A stretch of DNA of 64,000 bases from contig NZ_CAINTR010000169.1 of the NCBI RefSeq assembly GCF_903853455.1, positions 1 to 64,000 on the forward strand. Direction: 5' to 3'. Under the pieces are notes generated by a model. The model was given only the letters and a program-made list of their open reading frames with translations, was not told the DNA's origin and ran no database searches. Positions within the stretch are counted from its first letter, which is position 1, and each line of letters starts with the position of its first letter. Source of the stretch: an uncultured Magnetospirillum sp. Lineage in GTDB: Bacteria > Pseudomonadota > Alphaproteobacteria > Rhodospirillales > Magnetospirillaceae. Shown one piece after another: positions 48,998 to 58,209 of the stretch. A program made the translations under genes and the position numbers.

Positions 48998-49407
48998 CCC
49001 CCGCCCACCAGATCAAACCGGGAAGCTTCGTCACCGCCGAGATTGCCGGTGTGCCGGTGCTGTGCCTCAAGGTCGAGCGCCACGGCCGCGACTACGTCAA
49101 CCACTACCTGATTCCCATGGGGCCGGACGGCGACCGCCGGGCGCTGGCCCTGGTCTATGTCGATCCCGACCAGCCGCTTGTTCCCGTGGACGGCCCCGCC
49201 CTGGCGTTGGGCGAGACCTCCACCGCCTTCCCCGATGTGGGCGACGCCTTCGCCACCCCCAAGGGGCCGCATCTCAAGCTGCGGGACGACGCCAAGGCGC
49301 AGAAGGTCTTCGCCTATGTGGAGCTTGCCACCGGCCTGATCCGCCCACGCATGGACCGCCAGACCCAGGGCGTGGTGGCGTGGAAAGTCGTCTCGACCAG
49401 CGAATGA
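48994..49407 (+). CDS. hypothetical soluble protein
   Basis: This 137-residue protein starts at the ATG overlapping the TPR stop. It has a beta-rich look (IKPGSFVTAEIAGVPVLCLKVERHGRDYVNHYLIPMG, LALVYVDPDQPLVPVDGPAL) and no signal or membrane span. I do not recognise the family. Its final codons and stop (GAATGA) form the left arm of the first hairpin of the repeat that follows, so the mRNA 3' end is built into that element. Confidence 0.65.
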   Translation: MTPAHQIKPGSFVTAEIAGVPVLCLKVERHGRDYVNHYLIPMGPDGDRRALALVYVDPDQPLVPVDGPALALGETSTAFPDVGDAFATPKGPHLKLRDDAKAQKVFAYVELATGLIRPRMDRQTQGVVAWKVVSTSE

Positions 49408-49502
49408 ACGCGTTCATTCGCTGGGAGTTGCGGGCAAGGCCCGGCGCGCCTCATGGCGCGGGAGCCAAGGGGCCGGATGGCCCCGCCCGGCGATTGAGGG
49501 AC
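49401..49502 (+). repeat. triple-hairpin modular repeat, copy D
   Basis: This copy has all three hairpins. Stem 1 is a 20-base perfect palindrome (CGAATGAACG with CGTTCATTCG, 49401-49420), whose left arm contains the stop codon of the preceding gene. The linker GGGAGTTGCGGGCAAGGCCC follows, then stem 2 CGCGCC-tcat-GGCGCG and stem 3 GGGCC-ggat-GGCCC, ending CGCCCGGCGATTGAGGGAC. bolA converges on it from the right. Confidence 0.85.
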
Positions 49503-49512
49503 GATTTAAACC

Positions 49513-49785
49513 CTACTTATCCTCGGCTGGCGTAAGGGTGGTCAGGGCCAGGGCGTGCACCCGGCCCGCCAGTTCGTCGGCCAGCAGGGCGTTGACCATG
49601 CGGTGACGGTCGACCCGGCTCTTGCCGGCGAAGGCGTCGGCGACCACCACGATGTTGAAGTGGCTTTCGCCTTCGTGGTTGTGGCCGGCATGGCCGGCGT
49701 GACGGTGCGAGTCGTCGGTGATGACCAGACGAATCGGCTTCAATCCGTCTTCGAGCTTCTTCTGCATGACCGGGGCGACGCGCAT
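49513..49785 (-). CDS. bolA: BolA-family protein
   Basis: This 90-residue protein starts at 49785 (MRVAPVMQKKLEDGLKPIRLVI). It has the BolA fold, with a histidine-rich loop (DDSHRHAGHAGHNHEGESHF) and the helix-turn helix RVDRHRMVNALLADELAGRVHALAL. BolA proteins work with monothiol glutaredoxins in iron-sulfur or redox control. In alphaproteobacteria bolA is usually divergent from a J-domain gene and cobST, as here. The upstream open frame to 49947 overlaps the divergent J-domain gene and is not included. Confidence 0.9.
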   Translation of the reverse strand: MRVAPVMQKKLEDGLKPIRLVITDDSHRHAGHAGHNHEGESHFNIVVVADAFAGKSRVDRHRMVNALLADELAGRVHALALTTLTPAEDK

Positions 49786-49897
49786 CGGGGGAGTCCCTTT
49801 TGTGGATGTCCCTCCCCAAGTGGGCCGGTTTCCAGCCGCCGTCAAGGGCGAAAATGCTGGCGTTGGTGCCTTGCCTTGGGCGGCGCCAACCTCCATT

Positions 49898-50500
49898 ATG
49901 GCCGATGTGATGAAGGCCACGAGCACCCGCAAAAGCTGGCGCACCACGTTCGCGCCCCCCGATCCGCAGCCGACGACCCGGCATTGCGACCATCCTGGCT
50001 GCCCTCACGACGCCGAATACCGGGCGCCGCAGGCGCGTGACCGGCTGAACGACTATTATTGGTTCTGCCTCGATCATGTGCGGCAATACAACCTGGCCTG
50101 GAACTATTACGCCGGCATGGGGCCGGAGGAAATCGAGGCGGAAACCCGCAAGGACGCCACCTGGCAGCGCCCCACTTGGCCATTGGGCATGCAGGGCAAC
50201 AAACGCCATTTCACCTTCACCATCCACGACCCCTTCGACGTCCTGGACAAGGAGGCCGAGGAGCGCCACGCCAAGGCGCGGGCTCCCGCCACCCCGGAGG
50301 AGGAGGCCATGAAGGTGCTGGACCTCACCGGTCCGCTGACCCACGAGATTCTCAGGGCCCGCTATAAACTGCTGGTCAAACGCCACCACCCCGACACCAA
50401 CAACGGGGACAAGGGGGCGGAGGAACGCTTCAAACGGATCAACCAAGCCTACAACACCCTGAAGAGCAGCCTAGCCTCAGGGCAAATGGACAGTGATTGA
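49898..50500 (+). CDS. J-domain protein next to cobST
   Basis: This 200-residue protein starts near the ATG at 49898 (49910 is an alternative). The N-terminal part has a small cysteine/histidine cluster ([18 protein letters not shown] ... [19 protein letters not shown]) that could bind zinc. The C-terminal part is a J domain with HPD ([30 protein letters not shown]). The J domain being C-terminal is characteristic of the protein linked to cobST in alphaproteobacteria. It may help load or assemble the chelatase. The next gene starts two bases after its stop. Confidence 0.85.
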   Translation: MADVMKATSTRKSWRTTFAPPDPQPTTRHCDHPGCPHDAEYRAPQARDRLNDYYWFCLDHVRQYNLAWNYYAGMGPEEIEAETRKDATWQRPTWPLGMQGNKRHFTFTIHDPFDVLDKEAEERHAKARAPATPEEEAMKVLDLTGPLTHEILRARYKLLVKRHHPDTNNGDKGAEERFKRINQAYNTLKSSLASGQMDSD

Positions 50501-50501
50501 C

Positions 50502-51503
50502 ATGACCGCCAAGACTCAAAGCCCGCTTGCCTCCGATCACCCGTTGGCCAAGCCCGATATCGAGATTTCCGCCCGCGACGCCTTCGGCCTCGACACCGAC
50601 ATGATGGTGCCCGCCTTCAGCCTGGGCAGCGAGCATGTGCCGGACGTGGACCCGGCCTATCGCTTCGACCCCGACACGACGCGGGCCATCCTGGCCGGGT
50701 TCACCTTCAACCGCCGCGTCATGATCCAGGGCTATCACGGCACCGGCAAGTCCACCCATATCGAGCAGGTGGCGGCGCGCCTCAACTGGCCATGCATCCG
50801 CGTCAACCTGGACAGCCATATCAGCCGCATCGACCTGATCGGCAAGGACGCCATCGTGGTCAAGGACGGCAAGCAGATCACCGAATTCCGCGAAGGCATC
50901 CTGCCTTGGGCGCTGCAACACCCCTGCGCCCTGGTGTTCGACGAATACGACGCCGGCCGCCCCGACGTGATGTTCGTGATCCAGCGGGTGCTGGAGGTGG
51001 AGGGCCGCCTGACCCTGCTGGACCAGAACCGGGTGATCCGGCCCAATCCCTCGTTCCGCCTGTTCGCCACCGCCAACACGGTGGGCCTGGGCGACACCAC
51101 CGGCCTGTATCACGGCACCCAGCAGATCAACCAGGGCCAGATGGACCGTTGGAACATCGTCGCCACCCTCAATTACCTGGAGCACGAGGCCGAGTGCGGC
51201 ATCATCGTCGCCAAGCTGAAGGATTACGACACCGCCGAGGGCCGTGACATCGTGTCCAAGATGGTGATGCTGGCCGACCTCAGCCGTGCCGGCTTCATGA
51301 ACGGCGACATCTCGACGGTGATGAGCCCGCGCACGGTGATCACCTGGGCCGAGAACACCAGCATTTTCAATGATCGCGCCTATGCCTTCCGCGTTACCTT
51401 CCTGAACAAGTGCGACGAGGTCGAACGGCCGATCCTGGCGGAATACTACCAGCGCTGCTTCGGCGAGGATCTCCCGGAGGGGCCGGCGCGGTTGCTGGCG
51501 TAG
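50502..51503 (+). CDS. cobS: aerobic cobaltochelatase subunit CobS
   Basis: This 333-residue AAA+ ATPase has the Walker A GYHGTGKS (residues 77-84), the Walker B region [16 protein letters not shown] and the sensor [16 protein letters not shown]. With CobT and CobN it inserts cobalt into hydrogenobyrinic acid a,c-diamide. An in-frame GTG three codons upstream is possible; the ATG at 50502 is preferred. cobT follows after a modular repeat. CobN is not in the window. Confidence 0.95.
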   Translation: MTAKTQSPLASDHPLAKPDIEISARDAFGLDTDMMVPAFSLGSEHVPDVDPAYRFDPDTTRAILAGFTFNRRVMIQGYHGTGKSTHIEQVAARLNWPCIRVNLDSHISRIDLIGKDAIVVKDGKQITEFREGILPWALQHPCALVFDEYDAGRPDVMFVIQRVLEVEGRLTLLDQNRVIRPNPSFRLFATANTVGLGDTTGLYHGTQQINQGQMDRWNIVATLNYLEHEAECGIIVAKLKDYDTAEGRDIVSKMVMLADLSRAGFMNGDISTVMSPRTVITWAENTSIFNDRAYAFRVTFLNKCDEVERPILAEYYQRCFGEDLPEGPARLLA

Positions 51504-51520
51504 TCGGTCAGGAACCGAAC

Positions 51521-51694
51521 CGACGAGAGCATCTTGCTCTCGGAGGCAAGGCCAAGGGCCGCCGTCGCTCATGCGGCGAAAGCCAAGCCCGTCGGAGACG
51601 GGCGCCCGGCGGCGCCGCCCCGCAAGGGCAAGCGACGCCCGCAGGGCGGCCCCGAGCAAATGCGAGGGGTGGGCGAAGCCCACAGTGAGGGACA
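51521..51694 (+). repeat. triple-hairpin modular repeat, copy F (with 70-bp insert)
   Basis: It has stem 1 CGAGAGCA-tct-TGCTCTCG, linker GGAGGCAAGGCCAAGGGCC, stem 2 CGTCGC-tcat-GCGGCG (one G-T pair) and stem 3 CCCGTC-gga-GACGGG. The terminal linker CGCCCGGCG is then interrupted by the 70-bp module at 51614-51683 before GTGAGGGACA. The GAGGGA end lies about 11 bases before the cobT GTG start. Confidence 0.85.
51614..51683 (+). repeat. 70-bp secondary module, second copy
   Basis: This matches 2506-2575 (minus) at about 63 of 70 positions without gaps, but is inserted at a different point of its host repeat: here between stem 3 and the GAGGGAC end, there between stems 2 and 3. Confidence 0.75.
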
Positions 51695-51702
51695 GAAACA
51701 GA

Positions 51703-53580
51703 GTGAGTACCAACCATCCCGACGGCGAGGAAACCCCGGTCGACCTGATCCGGCGGACCACCGCTGCCGCTCTCAAGGCCATCGCCGGCAAGCCCGACCT
51801 GGACGTGGGCTACGCCGCCGGCCAGGGCTCCCTGCGCGGCAACGAAATCCGCCTGCCGGCGCCGCCCCGAACCATGCTGGCCGCCGACCTGGCGCGGCTG
51901 CGCGGCACCGCCGACGCCATCGGCCTGCGGCTGCGCTACCACGACGACGCCCTGCACGCCCGGCGGATGCCGCAACTGCCCGAGGCCCGCAAGGTCTACG
52001 AGATGGTGGAACTGGCCCGGGTCGAGGCGCTGGGCTCGCGGCTGATGGCCGGCGTCGCCGCCAATATCGGCGAGGTGCTGGAGCAGCGCGCCCGCGCCGA
52101 AGGCCTCGACCGCGCCACCCGCCGCGACCAGGTGCCGCTGGCCGAGGCCATGCGCCTGATCGCCCGCGAACGCTTCGCCGGCCTGGCGCCGCCGCCCTCG
52201 GCGCAAACGGCGGTGGACCTGTGGCGCGACGAGGTCGAGGCCAAGGCCGGCGCCACCCTGGATCGCCTCAAGGACCTGCTGCGCGACCAGGACGCCTTCG
52301 CCAAGGGCCTGTATCAGTTGCTGCGCGAGATGGATCTCGGCGTCGACCCGGCATCGGAGACCGAGGACGACAGCGACTCCGAGGAAGGCCAGCAGTCCCA
52401 GGATTCCGCCACCTCCGGCGAGCAGAAGGACGGCGACGGCGACGGCCAGGACCAGCAGTCCGACGGCGAGGCCCAAGCCCCCGGCTCGTCGGAAAGCACC
52501 GGCGAGCAGGACGGCGACCTGGACGGCGACAACATCATGCTGATGGGCGCCGGCACCGAGGACCCTGCCGGCCCCTCGCGCGAGCGCTCCGAGCAGTTGT
52601 CCAATTCCGCCGCCTTCGAACGTCCCTACCACCCCTACACCACCGCCTTCGACCAAACGGTCGCCGCCGAGGAGCTGTGCGACCCGGAGGAGCTGACCCG
52701 GCTGCGCGGCCAATTGGACAACCAACTCGCCCATCTTCAGGGCGTGGTCGCCAAACTGGCCAACCGCCTGCAACGCAAGCTGATGGCCCAGCAGACCCGC
52801 GCCTGGGATTTCGACCTGGAGGAGGGCATGCTCGACACCGGCCGGCTGGCCCGCATCGTCGCCAATCCCACCCACTCCCTGTCGTTCAAGGTCGAGAAGG
52901 AAACCAATTTCCGCGACACGGTGGTCTCGCTGCTGATCGACAATTCCGGCTCCATGCGCGGGCGGCCCATCACCGTGGCGGCCATGAGCGCCGACCTGCT
53001 GGCCCGCACCTTGGAGCGCTGCGGCGTCAAGGTCGAGCTGCTGGGCTTCACCACGCGGGCCTGGAAGGGCGGCAGCAGCCGCGAGAAGTGGCAGGCCGAG
53101 GGCAAGCCGCCCAATCCCGGCCGCCTCAACGATCTGCGCCATATCGTCTATAAGGCGGCCGACGCGCCGTGGCGCCGCGTGCGCCGCAATCTCGGCCTGA
53201 TGCTGCGCGAAGGCATCCTGAAGGAGAACATCGACGGCGAGGCGCTGCTGTGGGCCCATGACCGGCTGATCGCCCGGTCGGAGCAGCGGCGCATCCTGAT
53301 GGTCATTTCCGATGGCGCGCCGGTGGACGATTCGACCCTGTCGGCCAATCCCGGCAACACCCTGGAAAAGCATTTGCGCGACGTCATCGAATTCATCGAG
53401 ACCCGGTCCTCGGTGGAGTTGGTGGCCATCGGCATCGGCCACGACGTCACCCGCTACTACCGCCGCGCCGTCACCATCATGGATGCCGAGGATCTGGGCG
53501 GCACCATGATGGCGCAGCTGACCTCCCTGTTCGACGACGAGGACGATCAGCGGCGCGGCCGGCGCCGCCGGGGCGGATAG
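51703..53580 (+). CDS. cobT: aerobic cobaltochelatase subunit CobT
   Basis: This 625-residue protein has a helical N-terminal domain, an acidic Asp/Glu/Ser/Gln-rich linker (about 215-300, [16 protein letters not shown]) and a C-terminal von Willebrand A domain with the MIDAS-type DNSGSM. It is the partner of CobS in the ATP-dependent chelatase. I chose the GTG at 51703 because homology begins there and GAGGGA, from the preceding repeat, lies upstream; the frame is open to 51571 through repeat DNA. The histidine kinase gene starts two bases after its stop. Confidence 0.94.
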   Translation: MSTNHPDGEETPVDLIRRTTAAALKAIAGKPDLDVGYAAGQGSLRGNEIRLPAPPRTMLAADLARLRGTADAIGLRLRYHDDALHARRMPQLPEARKVYEMVELARVEALGSRLMAGVAANIGEVLEQRARAEGLDRATRRDQVPLAEAMRLIARERFAGLAPPPSAQTAVDLWRDEVEAKAGATLDRLKDLLRDQDAFAKGLYQLLREMDLGVDPASETEDDSDSEEGQQSQDSATSGEQKDGDGDGQDQQSDGEAQAPGSSESTGEQDGDLDGDNIMLMGAGTEDPAGPSRERSEQLSNSAAFERPYHPYTTAFDQTVAAEELCDPEELTRLRGQLDNQLAHLQGVVAKLANRLQRKLMAQQTRAWDFDLEEGMLDTGRLARIVANPTHSLSFKVEKETNFRDTVVSLLIDNSGSMRGRPITVAAMSADLLARTLERCGVKVELLGFTTRAWKGGSSREKWQAEGKPPNPGRLNDLRHIVYKAADAPWRRVRRNLGLMLREGILKENIDGEALLWAHDRLIARSEQRRILMVISDGAPVDDSTLSANPGNTLEKHLRDVIEFIETRSSVELVAIGIGHDVTRYYRRAVTIMDAEDLGGTMMAQLTSLFDDEDDQRRGRRRRGG

Positions 53581-53582
53581 CG

Positions 53583-55163
53583 GTGCTTCGACTGCCACGC
53601 CCCCGGTTCCTGATCGCGGCCATCGCCGCGGTGACCCTGATCGGCGGCAGTATCGGCATAACCGCCGCCACCTGGTCCGACCACGACGCCAGCCTGGCGG
53701 ATTGGACCTCCCACCTTTCGCTGTCGGCGCGGCTGGTGGAGACCGAAATCCGGAGCCGGCAGGTGGAGGCCAACGTCAACCTGCTACGCATCGAGGACCG
53801 GCTGGCCGGACGTCCGCTGGCCAGCTTCCGCGACTCCCCGCCGGACCGCGAATGGCTGGACACCGTGCTGGCCGCGATCCCCGGCGGCTTTGCCGTCTGC
53901 ATCCATGACGACAAGGCCGACCTGATCCTGACCACCGACCGTCAGGACACCTTCGCCCACAACGCCGCCGGCCGGGAGTACATGACCCTGGCGCTGGCTC
54001 AACCGGGCAAGACGGTGGTCAGCGCCATGATCACCACGCGGGCCAATCCCCAGCATTTCGTCATCTTCAGCCGCGCCCTGGTCGACCGGACCGGACAAGT
54101 CCGCGGCGTCGCCGAAATCCTGGTCACGGGCGAGGCCGTCACCGACGTCTTCCGTCCTCTCCAGGCGCCGGACCAGGGCTCCATCTTCACCATCCTGCGC
54201 ATGGATGGCAATCTGGTCGCCCGCCAGCCCATGCCGATCGGACCGCTGTTGCGGCTGGATGCCACCAAACCTCCCTTCACCGAATTCACCAAATCGCACG
54301 AGGGGGCCTATCGCGCCGTCTCGGTGGTCGACGGCGTCGAACGGCTGATCTCGTTCCGCCAGGTCCCGGATCTGGATCTGGTGGTGACCGCCGGCATGAC
54401 CATGGACATGGTGTTTCACGACTGGGCCACCCGCACCCAGCGCACCGCGACCCGGTTCGTCGCCGGCATCCTGCTGCTGCTGGCCCTGGCGGTGGTTGCC
54501 GGCGAAAGCCTGCGCCACGAATCCCGCCTGCTGCGCTCGGTCGAGCAGAAGGCCGACGAACTGGCCACCGCCCTGACGGAAAAGGACGTGTTGTTCCAGG
54601 AGGTTCACCATCGGGTGAAGAACAACCTGCAGGTCATCTCCAGCCTGCTCACCATGCAGTCGCTGCATGTGAAGGACGACACCGCGCGAGCCACCTTGAA
54701 GGACGCGCTGGACCGCATCCATTCCATGGGGCTGGTCCACCAGACCCTGTACGAACGCAACCTAGCCTCCAACGTGGATCTCGGCGTCTATTTCGGGCGG
54801 CTGGCCGAGGCGCTGCTCGGCAGCTACGGCACGGGCAAGGGCTCCGTCACCGTCCATGTGGACGTGGCTGGGACCTTGGACCTGGACCGGGCGGTGCCGC
54901 TGGGCATGCTGGCCAACGAAGCGCTGTCCAACGCGCTGAAGCACGCCTTCCCCGATGGGCGCAGCGGCACCATAAGCATCTCGCTGACCCGCGACGAGAG
55001 CCAGTGGCACTTCACCGTCCGCGACGACGGCATCGGCATGTCGAGCCAGCCCAGCAAAGGCATCGGTCTCAGCCTCATCCGCGCCTTGACCCGTCAGTTG
55101 AGCGGGCGCTCGGCCATTTCCAAGGATGGCGGCACGGTGGTGATCGTCACCTTCCCGGTGTGA
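53583..55163 (+). CDS. membrane sensor histidine kinase (HisKA_2 type)
   Basis: This 526-residue protein starts with GTG two bases after cobT. It has a membrane span (FLIAAIAAVTLIGGSIGITAA), a periplasmic sensor domain of PDC/Cache type (about 40-275), a second span (FVAGILLLLALAVVAG) and a HisKA_2 dimerisation segment (EVHHRVKNNLQVISSLLTMQ, His342/343). The HATPase domain follows (LANEALSNALKHAF, RDDGIGM). This kinase family often signals to general stress or light pathways. No response regulator is adjacent, so the partner is unknown. Confidence 0.9.
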   Translation: MLRLPRPRFLIAAIAAVTLIGGSIGITAATWSDHDASLADWTSHLSLSARLVETEIRSRQVEANVNLLRIEDRLAGRPLASFRDSPPDREWLDTVLAAIPGGFAVCIHDDKADLILTTDRQDTFAHNAAGREYMTLALAQPGKTVVSAMITTRANPQHFVIFSRALVDRTGQVRGVAEILVTGEAVTDVFRPLQAPDQGSIFTILRMDGNLVARQPMPIGPLLRLDATKPPFTEFTKSHEGAYRAVSVVDGVERLISFRQVPDLDLVVTAGMTMDMVFHDWATRTQRTATRFVAGILLLLALAVVAGESLRHESRLLRSVEQKADELATALTEKDVLFQEVHHRVKNNLQVISSLLTMQSLHVKDDTARATLKDALDRIHSMGLVHQTLYERNLASNVDLGVYFGRLAEALLGSYGTGKGSVTVHVDVAGTLDLDRAVPLGMLANEALSNALKHAFPDGRSGTISISLTRDESQWHFTVRDDGIGMSSQPSKGIGLSLIRALTRQLSGRSAISKDGGTVVIVTFPV

Positions 55164-55171
55164 GTATTTTT

Positions 55172-55325
55172 GTCCCTCAATCGCCGGGCGCTGCCTCCGG
55201 CAGCTTGGCTCTCGCGCCATGCACGCGTAGGCGTGCAATCGTATGTTTGCCAGCGAAGCTGGCGGGTGGCGCGGCGGCCCTTGGCCTTGCCTCCGTGCGA
55301 ATGGAAGGTTCCATTCGCACGTCGG
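55172..55325 (-). repeat. triple-hairpin modular repeat, copy C (extended stem 2)
   Basis: On the minus strand, stem 1 is 13 bp (arm CGTGCGAATGGAA), then linker GGAGGCAAGGCCAAGGGCC, stem 2 CGCGCC/GGCGCG, linker GAGAGCCAAG and stem 3 CTGCC-gga-GGCAG, ending CGCCCGGCGATTGAGGGAC. The loop of stem 2 holds about 47 extra bases with two further hairpins (CCAGC-ttc-GCTGG and GCACGC-ctac-GCGTGC). It lies 8 bases after the kinase stop. Confidence 0.8.
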
Positions 55326-55437
55326 TTTGACCTCATTTTTTCTGGCAAGCCATGTCGTCCCCCGCCTATAGTCCGCCTCCATCGGCCGGAGGCAATGACC
55401 AGCCGATCCGTTCGCTCGAAGGCAAGGACCAGGCGTT

Positions 55438-56397
55438 ATGACGAAGAAGATCGGGGTTATGCTGTGCGGCCACGGAAGCCGCGACGGGGACGCGGTTGCG
55501 GAATTCGGCAATCTGGCGCGCCATCTCAAGGCGAGGCTACCCCAATACGAGGTGGAGAGCGGCTTCCTCGAATTCGCCACCCCCATCATCAAGACCGGCC
55601 TCGACGCCCTCAAGGCCAAAGGCGTCGGCCGCATCCTGGCGGTTCCCGGCATGCTGTTCGCCGCCGGCCACGTCAAGAACGACCTGCCCTGGGAGATCAA
55701 CTCCTTCGCTTCGGAAAATCCCCAGCTGGAGGTGAATTACGGCCGCGAGCTGGCCGTCGATACCAAGCTGCTGAAGGCCGCCGCCGCCCGCATCGAGGAG
55801 GCCGAGGCCAAAGCCGTCGCCGCCATCGACCGCAAGGACACCCTGCTGCTGGTGGTCGGGCGCGGCACCAACGACCCCGACGCCAATTCCAACATCGCCA
55901 AGGTGGCGCGCATGCTGTGGGAAGGCATGGGGTTCGGCTGGGCCGAGATCGCCTTTTCCGGCGTCGCCTATCCCCTGGTGGATCAGGCGCTGGAGCGTTG
56001 CGTCAAGCTGGGCTACCAACGGGTCGTCGTCTTTCCCTATTTCCTGTTCACCGGCATCCTGGTCAAGCGCATCCATGAGTGGACCGACGCGGCGGCCAAG
56101 GCCAATCCCGGCATCGAATTCCTCAAGGCGCCCTATCTCAACGACCATCCGCTGGTGATCGACAGCTTCGTCGAGCGGGTGGAGGAAATCCTCGGCGGCA
56201 ATGCCCAGATGAACTGCCAACTGTGCAAGTATCGCGAACAGGTGGTGGGCTACGAGGCCTCGGTGGGCGCCGTCCAGGCCGGCCACCATCACCATGTGCG
56301 CGGCATCGGCACCGACGCCGATCATGATCATCATGGCCACGGACATGACCATGGCCACCATCACGGCCACGGCCATCATCACCCCCACGAGGACTGA
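55438..56397 (+). CDS. cbiX: sirohydrochlorin/precorrin-2 cobaltochelatase CbiX (long form)
   Basis: This 319-residue protein has duplicated chelatase halves with the catalytic His12 in LCGHGSRD, plus GMLFAAGHVKND, VGRGTNDPDANSN and YFLFTGIL. The C-terminal extension has MNCQLCKYREQVV, a CxxC usually associated with an iron-sulfur site in CbiX-long, and a histidine-rich tail (HDHHGHGHDHGHHHGHGHHH) likely to bind metal. It inserts cobalt at the sirohydrochlorin stage, the early step of the anaerobic pathway. It heads the cobH-cobL-cobI-cobJ cluster. Confidence 0.93.
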   Translation: MTKKIGVMLCGHGSRDGDAVAEFGNLARHLKARLPQYEVESGFLEFATPIIKTGLDALKAKGVGRILAVPGMLFAAGHVKNDLPWEINSFASENPQLEVNYGRELAVDTKLLKAAAARIEEAEAKAVAAIDRKDTLLLVVGRGTNDPDANSNIAKVARMLWEGMGFGWAEIAFSGVAYPLVDQALERCVKLGYQRVVVFPYFLFTGILVKRIHEWTDAAAKANPGIEFLKAPYLNDHPLVIDSFVERVEEILGGNAQMNCQLCKYREQVVGYEASVGAVQAGHHHHVRGIGTDADHDHHGHGHDHGHHHGHGHHHPHED

Positions 56398-56404
56398 GGC
56401 GACC

Positions 56405-57022
56405 GTGAGCGGCTGGATCAAGGACCCGGCTGAGATCTATCGCCAGAGCTTCGCCACCATCCGGGCCGAGACCGATCTGGGGCGGCTGCCGCCCGAGCTG
56501 ACCGACCTGGCGATCCGGGTGGTGCATGCCTGCGGCATGCCCGACATCGTCGCCGATCTGGCCTGGAGCTTTGGTGCCGCCGAAGCAGGCCGGGCCGCGC
56601 TGGCTTCGGCCAAGCCCATCCTGGTGGACGCCGAGATGGTGGCCCACGGCATCATCCGCAACCGCCTCAAGGCCGGCAACGTGGTGGTCTGCACCCTAGG
56701 CGAGGCCGCCGCCGCCGAGGCCCGGGCCGCCGGCACCACCCGCTCCGCCCTGGCGGTGGAGCGCTGGCTGCCCCGGCTGGACGGCGCGGTCGTCGCCATC
56801 GGCAACGCGCCCACCGCCCTGTTCCGCCTGCTGGAGCTGGTGGCGGCCGGGGCGCCCCGCCCCGCCCTGATCCTGGGCTTCGCCGTCGGCTTCGTCGGCG
56901 CGGAGGAAAGCAAGGAGGCGCTGATCGCCTCCGGCCTGCCCCACGTGGCCCTGCGCGGCCGGCGCGGCGGCAGCGCCATGGCGGCGGCGGCGGTCAACGC
57001 CCTGGCGGGGGGACTGGAATGA
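56405..57022 (+). CDS. cobH: precorrin-8X methylmutase
   Basis: This 205-residue protein, started by GTG at 56405 seven bases after cbiX, is CobH/CbiC. It has the substrate-shifting catalytic His41 (AIRVVHACGMPDI), RTSVLTMV-like conserved segments, VICTLGEAAAA-type loops and the C-terminal GFVGAEESKEAL. It moves a methyl group from C11 to C12 to give hydrogenobyrinate. Its end overlaps the cobL start (ATGA). The open frame upstream overlaps the histidine-rich end of cbiX and is not part of it. Confidence 0.94.
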   Translation: MSGWIKDPAEIYRQSFATIRAETDLGRLPPELTDLAIRVVHACGMPDIVADLAWSFGAAEAGRAALASAKPILVDAEMVAHGIIRNRLKAGNVVVCTLGEAAAAEARAAGTTRSALAVERWLPRLDGAVVAIGNAPTALFRLLELVAAGAPRPALILGFAVGFVGAEESKEALIASGLPHVALRGRRGGSAMAAAAVNALAGGLE

Positions 57023-58209
57023 GCGTTACCCCCTGGCTCACCATCGTCGGCATCGGCGAGGACGGACTCGCCGGACTCAGCGCCGCCGCCCGCGCCCTGG
57101 TCGAGGGCGCCGAGGTGCTGGTGGGCGGTGCCCGCCATCTCGCCATGGTTCCCCAGGACACGGCCGAACGGCTGGTCTGGGCGCGGCCTTTCGCCGACAG
57201 CCGCCCCGAGCTGGAGGCGCGGCGCGGCCGCCGCGTCGTGGTGCTGGCCAGCGGTGATCCCCTATGGTTTGGCGCCGCCGCCACTCTGTCGCGCTGGTTC
57301 GCGGCGGACGAGATGTCGGTGGTGCCCCACCCGGGCGCCTTCTCGCTGGCGGCGGCCCGGCTGCTGTGGCCGGTGCAGGACTGCCTGTGCCTGACCGCCC
57401 ATGGCCGTCCGGTGGAGGCCCTGGCGCTGCACTTCGCCCCCGGCCGGCGGCTGCTGATCCTGTCCGAGGACGCCGCCACCCCGGCCAAGGTGGCCGAACT
57501 GCTCAGCCGCCACGGCTACGGCCCCAGCGTCCTGACCGTGCTGGAAAATCTCGGCGGCCCCCAGGAGCGCGTCGTCTCCGGCCCCCAGGCCGGGTCGGAC
57601 CTCAATGTGGTGGCGGTGGAATGCGCCGTGGCGGCGGGATTCCGGCCGCTGGCGCGAGGCTACGGCCTGTCCGACGACGCCTTCCTGCATGACGGCCAGT
57701 TGACCAAGCGCGAGATCCGCGCCGTCACCCTGGCCGCCCTGGCGCCGCTGCCGGGCGAGTTGCTGTGGGATGTGGGAGCCGGCTGCGGCTCCGTCGCCAT
57801 CGAGTGGATGCGGGCCGGCGGCCGCGCCATCGCCATCGAGCCCCGCGCCGAACGGTGCGAGCGCATCGCCCGCAACGCCGCCGCCCTGGGCGTGCCCGGC
57901 CTGGAGGTGATCGCCGCCACGGCCCCGGCGGGACTGCCGCTGGGCTGCGCCGCCCCCGACGCCATCTTCGTCGGCGGCGGGGTGTCCGAACCCGGCCTGC
58001 TCGACATCTGCCGCGCCGCGCTGATTCCGGGCGGACGACTGGTGGCCAACGCCGTCACCAGCGAGGGCGAGGCTGCCCTGATCGCCTTCCATGCCGGCCA
58101 TGGCGGCGAGATGACCCGGCTGGCCATCACCCGGCTGGCCCCGGTCGGCGGTTTCCATACCTGGCATCCCGCCATGCCGGTGACCCAATACGTGGGCTGG
58201 AAGCGATGA
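57019..58209 (+). CDS. cobL: precorrin-6Y C5,15-methyltransferase (decarboxylating)
   Basis: This 396-residue protein fuses CbiE and CbiT. The N-terminal CbiE-type methyltransferase has VGIGEDGLAGL and VLASGDPLWFG. The C-terminal CbiT-type methyltransferase has the SAM motif LWDVGAGCGSVAIEWMR and removes the C12 acetate carboxyl. It methylates C5 and C15. The ATGA overlaps upstream and downstream couple it with cobH and cobI. Confidence 0.95.
   Translation: MSVTPWLTIVGIGEDGLAGLSAAARALVEGAEVLVGGARHLAMVPQDTAERLVWARPFADSRPELEARRGRRVVVLASGDPLWFGAAATLSRWFAADEMSVVPHPGAFSLAAARLLWPVQDCLCLTAHGRPVEALALHFAPGRRLLILSEDAATPAKVAELLSRHGYGPSVLTVLENLGGPQERVVSGPQAGSDLNVVAVECAVAAGFRPLARGYGLSDDAFLHDGQLTKREIRAVTLAALAPLPGELLWDVGAGCGSVAIEWMRAGGRAIAIEPRAERCERIARNAAALGVPGLEVIAATAPAGLPLGCAAPDAIFVGGGVSEPGLLDICRAALIPGGRLVANAVTSEGEAALIAFHAGHGGEMTRLAITRLAPVGGFHTWHPAMPVTQYVGWKR

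Noticed and set aside
55326-55437. Cobalamin riboswitch before cbiX
   Set aside because: I found no B12-box-like segment or matching fold; the gap is short and shows only a possible promoter.
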